Shown: piece by piece, positions 6,365 through 11,352 of the stretch
Layout: each line of letters begins with the position of its first letter
Numbering within the stretch: the stretch's first letter is position 1
DNA from: an uncultured Lachnospiraceae bacterium
GTDB lineage: Bacteria > Bacillota_A > Clostridia > Lachnospirales > Lachnospiraceae
Reading direction: 5' to 3'
Length of the DNA: 11,352 nt
Assembly (NCBI GenBank): GCA_946630765.1
Contig: CAMOZF010000029.1
Coordinates: 1 to 11,352, forward strand
Translations under genes and position numbers: made by a program
The notes under the pieces: model-generated
The model's input: only the letters and a program-made list of their open reading frames with translations
The model's database searches: none
Told to the model about the DNA's origin: nothing

Positions 6365-7064
6365 AGTTGGATTCGCTGTCGATGATGACGAGGAGGTCGC
6401 CGTGATGGACGCGGATGCAGGCTTCCTCGCCGGTGAAATGGTTGCTGACGCCAAGCGGGAAATCACGCGTGATCCGGCCGTGTTTGAGCGGGTAATAGAG
6501 GCCCGATAATGTCACCTCGGCGCTGTCCGAAAGCGAAAAGACGGAGATGCACTGATGCGGCGCCTGTTGAGCGGGCGGGAAGTGCTTTTCTTCGCCTTCC
6601 GACAGGAGGAAAAGCGCGGTTTTACCGAAGCGGAGGACCGCCGTGCCCTGAAGGGAACGCACAAAGGACAGCAGCTGGATATTTGCGAAGCTATGAGAGA
6701 GCCTGGCTCCGCCGAGGGCGCCGAGAATCAGAAAGTCCCTGTAGCCGCGTCGGAAGCCTTCCCTGACACAGTAGACGATATCGGTATCGTCTTTTTCAAC
6801 GGGAAGGCGGATGATTTCCGGGGATTGGGACGCGTTTTCGGAACGATCGGCCGAAGAAGCTCCGGAGGCAGTCGAAAATACCTCCTTTTCGGGCATGGAG
6901 TCAAAATCTCCGACAATCAGGTCGGGGACAAGACCCTTTTCCCGCAGCGGAAGGAGCCCGGCGTCGGCCGCACAGAGAAAATCCTCCGTCGATTTTGTGA
7001 AATCAAGATCGCCGGGGCAGAGACTGCCGGCCCCGACGATGATAAAAGTTTTCTTATGGTTCAT
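6363..7064 (-). CDS. thiN: thiamine diphosphokinase (thiamine pyrophosphokinase)
   Basis: This cytoplasmic enzyme transfers a pyrophosphate from ATP to thiamine, giving thiamine diphosphate (TPP) directly. Its 233 residues hold the family blocks in order: C-A-A-D-A-G (31-36), D-L-I-V-G-D-F-D-S (48-56), E-K-D-D-T-D (90-95), G-A-L-G-G-A-R-L-S-H-S-F-A-N (115-128), and the C-terminal G-V-S-N-H-F (205-210). The acidic GDFDS and KDDTD blocks are the metal and ATP site. In the fourth block the usual G-G-R-x-D-H reads A-R-L-S-H, with Ser123 in place of Asp. Residues 61-83 form a Ser/Ala-rich insert. The gene is 11 bases after the thiT stop with no clear ribosome binding site, so translation is probably coupled to thiT, and both are under the TPP riboswitch. 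Confidence 0.93.
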   Translation of the reverse strand: MNHKKTFIIVGAGSLCPGDLDFTKSTEDFLCAADAGLLPLREKGLVPDLIVGDFDSMPEKEVFSTASGASSADRSENASQSPEIIRLPVEKDDTDIVYCVREGFRRGYRDFLILGALGGARLSHSFANIQLLSFVRSLQGTAVLRFGKTALFLLSEGEEKHFPPAQQAPHQCISVFSLSDSAEVTLSGLYYPLKHGRITRDFPLGVSNHFTGEEACIRVHHGDLLVIIDSESN

Positions 7065-7075
7065 GGAAATTCATT

Positions 7076-7900
7076 TCATGCCTGCTTTTTTGCGGGCAGT
7101 TTTTTTGATAGGATGAAAAGAATAACGGCCGAGACAATACCGGCGCCGCTGACGATCAGGACAACGGTCCAGTTGACAGCGGACAGGCCGGTGATATCAA
7201 AGGCGCCGGATTCCGCATTCTGAAGCTTCGCGAAAACGAGCGCAGTGACGACGACGAGAGCTGCCGCGATAACAAGGCCCGCGATGTATCTGAGGGCCGG
7301 AACTCCGCTTTCCTTCGGGGCCTGATAACGCCGCACATCGGCCTTGCGGAAATCCAGCACGGAGCCGATATAATAGCCGACTATCATCGTGACAATGGTT
7401 TCGGGGATCATATAGGTCGCGTTGTAGCCCAGAGAATAGAGCATTGCCGCGCTGTCCGGGATCGAAAGGCCGGCCCAGACCGTCGCGCCGGAGATCACAT
7501 GACAGATGTAGCGGACGATGCCGACAAGCAGTGCGCCGAGAAGCAGTGCCATGGGCTGCGGGGCATTTTTACGGAAGGCGCCGCCAAGACCGGCTGCCGC
7601 AAAGGCGATGATGTAGTCCAGCAGGATGACGGCGACGATTGACTGCCAGGTTGTGACCCAGGACAGAGTGTTGAGCCCGAGAAGCTGCTGGATAATGCCG
7701 TATACGAGACCGGTAAGAAGGCCCCATTTGACGCCGTGCCGGTAGGAGATGACGATGATCGGAAGCATCGAAGCGACCGTCACCGATCCGCCGTAGGGAA
7801 GATCCACCAGCTTCAGAAGGCTCAGGACGGTTGCGATCGCGAGCATAATCGCGGACTCGACAAGCTTTCGTGCGGGGGTTGTTTTGCTGAATTCGTTCAT
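7076..7900 (-). CDS. thiT: ThiT-family thiamine transporter (ECF S component) with C-terminal extension
   Basis: An integral membrane protein (274 aa) that captures thiamine and works with the shared energy-coupling module (EcfA, EcfA', EcfT), which is not in this window. The N-terminal helix E-S-A-I-M-L-A-I-A-T carries the small-residue motif that contacts EcfT. R-Y-I-C-H-V-I-S-G-A-T-V-W (130-142) and Y-N-A-T-Y-M-I-P-E (159-167) are ThiT/YuaJ signature blocks with thiamine-binding residues. Classical ThiT ends near residue 190; here about 80 residues follow, with two further membrane segments (about 203-224 and 242-265). The start at 7900 is chosen because GAGAGG stands 8 bases before it; an in-frame ATG at 7954 falls inside the terminator hairpin. 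Regulation by TPP is shown by the riboswitch upstream. Confidence 0.93.
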   Translation of the reverse strand: MNEFSKTTPARKLVESAIMLAIATVLSLLKLVDLPYGGSVTVASMLPIIVISYRHGVKWGLLTGLVYGIIQQLLGLNTLSWVTTWQSIVAVILLDYIIAFAAAGLGGAFRKNAPQPMALLLGALLVGIVRYICHVISGATVWAGLSIPDSAAMLYSLGYNATYMIPETIVTMIVGYYIGSVLDFRKADVRRYQAPKESGVPALRYIAGLVIAAALVVVTALVFAKLQNAESGAFDITGLSAVNWTVVLIVSGAGIVSAVILFILSKKLPAKKQA

Positions 7901-7931
7901 GTGTTGATTCCTCTCTTTCTTGAAATCAACA

Positions 7932-7962
7932 GAAACCGCATGCAAAATCGGCATGCGGTTTC
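7932..7962 (-). terminator. terminator hairpin of the thiamine riboswitch
   Basis: GAAACCGCATGC and GCATGCGGTTTC form a perfect 12-base stem with a 7-base loop, between the aptamer and thiT. On the - strand the stem ends in GGTTTC followed by TGTTGATTTC, a broken T tract. It is the likely off-state structure when TPP is bound. The stem also ends about 20 bases before the thiT ribosome binding site, so effects on translation are less likely. Confidence 0.75.
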
Positions 7963-7978
7963 AATATATCATACTGAA

Positions 7979-8073
7979 GACTCCCTACGCCGGTATTATC
8001 CGTATCAGGTTTAAGGGTTCGGAACATGTCCGTCTCAGCGTTTCCGTGATTTCACGGAAATTGCACCCCTGTC
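7979..8073 (-). ncRNA. TPP riboswitch (THI element) aptamer
   Basis: Read on the - strand, the element has every hallmark of the TPP aptamer: GAC-A-GGGGTGC at the 5' side, a P3 hairpin TTTCCGTG/CACGGAAA, the invariant GCTGAGA, then ACCCTTAAACCTGAT, P5 CGG-ATAATA-CCG, and GCGTAGGGAGTC, whose GTC closes P1 with the opening GAC. A variable hairpin, CGGA-CATGT-TCCG, is inserted after GCTGAGA. It binds thiamine diphosphate and represses thiT-thiN. The small departure from the usual CCTTGAACCTGAT (A for G) should not prevent folding. Confidence 0.97.
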
Positions 8074-8107
8074 GATCTCTATGCGGTATTCTGTTGTCTA
8101 CGCCTTT

Positions 8108-8135
8108 ATTATATAAGGATTTACCGTTTTGTCAA
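8108..8135 (-). promoter_or_regulatory. sigma-A promoter of the thiT-thiN operon
   Basis: On the - strand a perfect -35 TTGACA (8135-8130) and a perfect -10 TATAAT (8113-8108) are 16 bases apart. Transcription should start near 8101, giving a leader of about 200 bases that contains the whole riboswitch. Confidence 0.85.
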
Positions 8136-8159
8136 CTGTCTGTTTCAGATAGATTCGGC

Positions 8160-8188
8160 TTGTGATTCTTCTGAAAATATAGTAGAAT
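8160..8188 (+). promoter_or_regulatory. sigma-A promoter of the GH3 gene
   Basis: TTGTGA (8160-8165, 4 of 6 consensus) and TAGAAT (8183-8188, 5 of 6) are 17 bases apart. The predicted start is near 8195, about 59 bases before the ATG at 8254. It is divergent from the thiamine promoter, with the two -35 boxes 24 bases apart. No sugar-regulator operator stands out. Confidence 0.6.
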
Positions 8189-8253
8189 TACAATATATGT
8201 CGGAGGCAATCGCTTCCATAGGTGAAAAAATCAGGTAGAAAGGAAAAAAGAAT

Positions 8254-10851
8254 ATGGCGAAGATTTTTGCATCTACATCTCCCGATGTCAGCGAACGCGA
8301 ACAGCGCAACATGGCGCGCGCGCGGAAGATCGGCGCACAGGGGATGGTTCTTCTTGAAAACAACGGAGCGCTGCCGCTTGAAGGCGTGAAGACAATTGCG
8401 GCTTTCGGCTCCGGAATCCGTCGGACCGTAAAGGGCGGCACAGGCTCCGGCGACGTCAATTCACGCCTTGTTGTCAATGTGGAGCAGGGGCTTCTCGAGG
8501 CGGGATATACGCTTACAAGCACCGCCTGGCTCGACAGGTACGATGCGATCTGTGACGCAAAGCAGGCGGAGGAATATGCAGTTGTCCAGCAGAAAATGGC
8601 GGAGGGCGGTATTCACGCTGTCATTGAATATGTATTCGGCAAGCCGAATCTGACGACGGAGGTGCCGGAAATCACTGCCGAGGACCTGTCGGAGAAGGCA
8701 GATGCCGCGATCTATGTGATCTCCAGAAATTCCGGCGAAGGCGCGGATCGGCATCCGGTTCCGGGCGACTACGAGCTGACAGAAGGTGAAAAGCAGAACC
8801 TTCTCGCGCTTTCCGCGGCTTATGAGAAGCTCGTGGTGATCCTGAATGTCGGCGGTGTGATGGATACGAAATTCTTCCATACGCTTCCGAATCTCGGCGC
8901 GCTGCTTCTGATGAGCCAGGCCGGAAACATTACAGGCTATGCGCTTGCAGACGTGCTGTCGGGAAAATCTGACCCCAACGGACATCTGACGACCACCTGG
9001 GCGGAGAATTACACGGATTATCCGTCGTCTGCGTCCTTCAGCCACATGAACGGAGATACCGACGATGAGTATTATAATGAGGGCATCTATGTCGGCTATC
9101 GGTATTTTGATACTTTTAATGTAACACCGGCCTATCCCTTTGGCTACGGCGGCAGCTATGCTTCCTTTGAAATCACAGGCTGCGCGGCGGAGCTTTCGGG
9201 CGATCAGGTGATCGTCAAAACAGGCGTCAAAAATGTATCCGCCGAGCGGTCTGGAAAGGAAGCCGTGCAGGTCTACTATTCGGCGCCCGCGGGAAATCTG
9301 GAGAAGCCCTATCAGGAGCTTGCCGGATTTGCGAAGACGAAGGAGCTTGCGCCCGGCGAAGAGGAGTGCCTGACGATTTCCTTTAAGATTGCCGATATGG
9401 CTTCCTACTGTGAGAAATGTGCGTCCTGGGTGCTTGAACCCGGCAAATATTACATTCGTGCCGGCGTGAACAGCCGTGATACGCATGTGATTGCCGCAGT
9501 AGAGATTGCAGAACGCAAGGTGGTCTCGGTGCTTCAGAACAGAGCGGTCTGCGATACGGAGCTCGAGCTTCTGCATCCCTCCTGCGCACCCTACAGCTAC
9601 GAAGGAGAAGAAGAGGAGAAGGAAAATGCGCCGATTTTCAGCGCTGATCTGGGCGTCATTGAGACGGAGATCATCAAGTACAGCGGCGAGCCGGAAGAGA
9701 TGACGACGGATAAGGAATACACGATCACGCTGCAGGATGTGATTGACGGAAAGGCGGAGCTTTCCGAGCTGGTTGCCCAGCTCACGGTAGAGGAGATGGC
9801 GGATCTCTGCATCGGCACCTCAAGAGGCGGCTTCGGCGGTACTCCGACGATCGGTGCGGAATCTCTCGCGGTTCCTGGCGCTGCCGGCGATACGACTTCA
9901 AAGCTCCTGTATCGCGGCATTCCGAATATCGCGCTGGCAGACGGACCCGCAGGCCTCCGTCTGATGCGGCATTTTGTGGCGGACAAGGACAACAACATCA
10001 TTCCGGGCCTTGGCGAAGGCGCATTTGGCGAGCTCGGCTCTTTCATGGGCGGACAGACGCCCGAGCGTCCGGAGGATGCGATTGACTATTACCAGTACTG
10101 CACGGCGATCCCGATCGCGACCAGCCTGGCGCAGACCTGGGACATGGAGGCTGTGGAAGCAGCCGGCGATATCGCGGGCGAAGAGATGGAAGAGTTCCAT
10201 GTAACGCTCTGGCTTGCGCCTGGCATGAATATTCACCGGAATCCTTTATGCGGCAGAAACTTCGAGTACTACTCGGAGGATCCTCTGCTTGCCGTCAAAT
10301 GTGCGGCTGCCGATACGAAGGGCGTGCAGAAGCATCCGGGCTGCGGAACCTGCATCAAGCACTATGCGCTGAACAACAATGAAGACAACCGTCAGGGCTG
10401 CAATGCGCACGCATCCGAGCGTGCGATCCGCGAGATTTATACGAAGGGCTTCCAGATAGCGGTGAAGGAGTCGCAGCCGCTGTCCCTGATGACCTCCTAC
10501 AACCTCATCAACGGAACGCATGCGGCGAACAATTACGACACCGTTACCGCGCTTCTCAGGGATGAATGGGGCTTCAAGGGCCTTGTCATGACCGACTGGG
10601 GCACGACCGGCGACATTTTCGGCGGCGATCCGAACGACGGCCGCAAGTATCATCCTTCGGATGCTGCAGCCTGCATCAAGGCCGGAAACGATCTCACGAT
10701 GCCCGGCTCCCAGCTGGATTACGACGTCATCGTAAAGAGCGTCGGCGCGAAGGAGGGCGAGGTCTTCTGCCCGATCACAAAGGCCGAGCTTCAGCTCTGC
10801 TCGTACCGGATCCTGAAGGTGATCCTGGACTGTGTACAGGCAGAATCATAA
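8254..10851 (+). CDS. glycoside hydrolase family 3 beta-glucosidase with swapped domain order
   Basis: A retaining glycosidase (865 aa) that removes non-reducing-end beta-linked sugars, most likely glucose, from oligosaccharides. No signal peptide is seen, so it acts on imported sugars in the cytoplasm. The domains are in reverse of the usual GH3 order. The alpha/beta-sandwich comes first (about 25-255), with the acid/base candidate Glu162 in R-N-S-G-E-G-A-D-R. A fibronectin-III-like domain follows (about 320-418). The TIM barrel is last (about 493-855), with L-A-D-G-P-A-G-L-R (561-569), K-H-Y-A-L-N-N-N-E (702-710) and the nucleophile Asp781 in L-V-M-T-D-W-G. An acidic linker (E450-E457) joins the halves. 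The same layout is described for Butyrivibrio fibrisolvens and Ruminococcus albus beta-glucosidases. Substrate preference among glucose, xylose and others is not resolved. AAAGGA (8239-8244) supports the start. Confidence 0.93.
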   Translation: MAKIFASTSPDVSEREQRNMARARKIGAQGMVLLENNGALPLEGVKTIAAFGSGIRRTVKGGTGSGDVNSRLVVNVEQGLLEAGYTLTSTAWLDRYDAICDAKQAEEYAVVQQKMAEGGIHAVIEYVFGKPNLTTEVPEITAEDLSEKADAAIYVISRNSGEGADRHPVPGDYELTEGEKQNLLALSAAYEKLVVILNVGGVMDTKFFHTLPNLGALLLMSQAGNITGYALADVLSGKSDPNGHLTTTWAENYTDYPSSASFSHMNGDTDDEYYNEGIYVGYRYFDTFNVTPAYPFGYGGSYASFEITGCAAELSGDQVIVKTGVKNVSAERSGKEAVQVYYSAPAGNLEKPYQELAGFAKTKELAPGEEECLTISFKIADMASYCEKCASWVLEPGKYYIRAGVNSRDTHVIAAVEIAERKVVSVLQNRAVCDTELELLHPSCAPYSYEGEEEEKENAPIFSADLGVIETEIIKYSGEPEEMTTDKEYTITLQDVIDGKAELSELVAQLTVEEMADLCIGTSRGGFGGTPTIGAESLAVPGAAGDTTSKLLYRGIPNIALADGPAGLRLMRHFVADKDNNIIPGLGEGAFGELGSFMGGQTPERPEDAIDYYQYCTAIPIATSLAQTWDMEAVEAAGDIAGEEMEEFHVTLWLAPGMNIHRNPLCGRNFEYYSEDPLLAVKCAAADTKGVQKHPGCGTCIKHYALNNNEDNRQGCNAHASERAIREIYTKGFQIAVKESQPLSLMTSYNLINGTHAANNYDTVTALLRDEWGFKGLVMTDWGTTGDIFGGDPNDGRKYHPSDAAACIKAGNDLTMPGSQLDYDVIVKSVGAKEGEVFCPITKAELQLCSYRILKVILDCVQAES

Positions 10852-10861
10852 TTGTGGATTT

Positions 10862-10895
10862 TCCGCAGGCTGCAGCGTAAACTGCAGTCTGCGGA
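10862..10895 (+). terminator. intergenic hairpin, possible leaky terminator
   Basis: TCCGCAGGCTGCAG (10862-10875) pairs with CTGCAGTCTGCGGA (10882-10895) over 14 positions with one G-U pair and a 6-base loop. It is followed by only TTTG, then the ribosome binding site of the next gene 8 bases on. It may stop part of the transcription after the glucosidase, or protect its mRNA 3' end, while allowing some read-through to the esterase. Confidence 0.6.
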
Positions 10896-10917
10896 TTTGT
10901 GCTAAAGGAGTTTATCA

Positions 10918-11352
10918 ATGGCAAGCGGTGTATTCAGTTTTTTCTCTAAAAAGCTTGGAAAGTCAACGAATATCAGCATTATCCTGCCGGAAGGCATCGA
11001 TAAACCCGAAAACGGGTTCAAAGTCATTTATCTGCTGCATGGCTGGTCGGAAGACCATACGGCGTGGATGCGTCAGACCTCCATCGAGCGCTACGCACAG
11101 AAGCGGAACCTCGCTGTCGTCATGCCGGACGGCGGTTTTTCCTTCTACAACGACATGGCAAACGGTCTTGCGTATCTGAGCTACATTACCGAAGAGCTGC
11201 CGGAGCTCTGTGAAAAATGGTTCAATATTTCCAGAAGGCGCGAAGACAATTTCATCGGCGGGCTGTCGATGGGCGGCTGCGGCGCGCTGACAGTCGGCCT
11301 GACCCGTCCGGACCTGTACAGCGGCATTGTCGTGCTTTCCGCAGCCAACTTC
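10918..11352 (+). CDS. putative esterase (esterase D / tributyrin esterase type), 3' end outside window
   Basis: The first 145 residues of a cytoplasmic alpha/beta hydrolase of the putative esterase family that includes tributyrin esterase EstA and S-formylglutathione hydrolase. Visible blocks are the oxyanion strand V-I-Y-L-L-H-G-W-S-E-D (36-46), V-V-M-P-D-G-G (67-73), and the nucleophile elbow G-G-L-S-M-G-G (114-120) with Ser118. The catalytic Asp and His are beyond the window end. AAAGGAG (10904-10910) is 7 bases before the ATG, a strong site. No signal peptide is seen. Its place directly after a beta-glucosidase suggests removal of acetyl or other acyl groups from imported sugars, but this is inference from context; a general carboxylesterase is equally possible. 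Confidence 0.87.
   Translation, partial: MASGVFSFFSKKLGKSTNISIILPEGIDKPENGFKVIYLLHGWSEDHTAWMRQTSIERYAQKRNLAVVMPDGGFSFYNDMANGLAYLSYITEELPELCEKWFNISRRREDNFIGGLSMGGCGALTVGLTRPDLYSGIVVLSAANF

Larger units (their letters stand above)
7901..8253. other. divergent intergenic control region
   Basis: This 353-base stretch has no gene. It holds, from left to right, the thiT ribosome binding site, a terminator hairpin, the TPP riboswitch and promoter of the - strand thiamine operon, and the + strand promoter and leader of the GH3 gene. The GH3 leader also contains a small hairpin, GGAGGC (8202-8207) with GCTTCC (8212-8217), of no known role. Confidence 0.8.

Noticed and set aside
8461..9576. Long - strand reading frame (371 codons) opposite the GH3 gene
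   Set aside because: Antisense of conserved GH3 sequence, with no independent start signal or motif.

Overview
The window looks like a stretch of chromosome from a GC-rich member of the Clostridia, most likely a gut or rumen Lachnospiraceae-type bacterium. The reasons are the AGGAGG-type ribosome binding sites, the sigma-A style promoters, a TPP riboswitch in front of a ThiT (ECF-type) thiamine transporter, and a domain-swapped family 3 beta-glucosidase of the kind described from Butyrivibrio and Ruminococcus. Genus cannot be fixed from the sequence. Ten protein-coding genes are supported, two of them cut by the window edges. There is no tRNA, rRNA, CRISPR array or insertion sequence that I can see.

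Left half, all on the + strand (1-6288): the 3' part of an aldo/keto reductase with a C-terminal iron-sulfur domain, which carries a frameshift just before its second cysteine cluster; an alpha/beta hydrolase with an extra C-terminal domain; a TauE/SafE (TSUP) membrane permease; a PlsC-type acyltransferase with an added zinc ribbon and C-terminal domain; a PfkB-family sugar kinase; and a GNAT-type acetyltransferase with its own strong promoter. Gaps are 23 to 64 bases. The genes look like housekeeping or metabolic genes that share a direction rather than one pathway.

Middle (6289-8108): a hairpin terminator separates this block from a converging - strand thiamine unit. That unit runs, in transcription order, promoter (8135-8108), TPP riboswitch (8073-7979), terminator hairpin (7962-7932), thiT (transporter) and thiN (thiamine diphosphokinase). 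Imported thiamine is phosphorylated to TPP, and TPP shuts the operon off through the riboswitch: a self-contained thiamine salvage circuit.

Right part (8160-11352): a divergent + strand promoter drives a cytoplasmic GH3 beta-glucosidase, followed after a hairpin by the start of a small esterase. These two probably act on imported plant or dietary oligosaccharides (glucoside cleavage, and possibly removal of acyl groups). The only gene-free stretch above 300 bases is 7901-8253; it is filled by the riboswitch, its terminator and the two back-to-back promoters.

I found no convincing undescribed multi-gene system. The most useful points for a second look are the reductase frameshift, the possible antiterminator pairing around the riboswitch, and four proteins with unusual domain composition (hydrolase, PlsC, ThiT, GH3).
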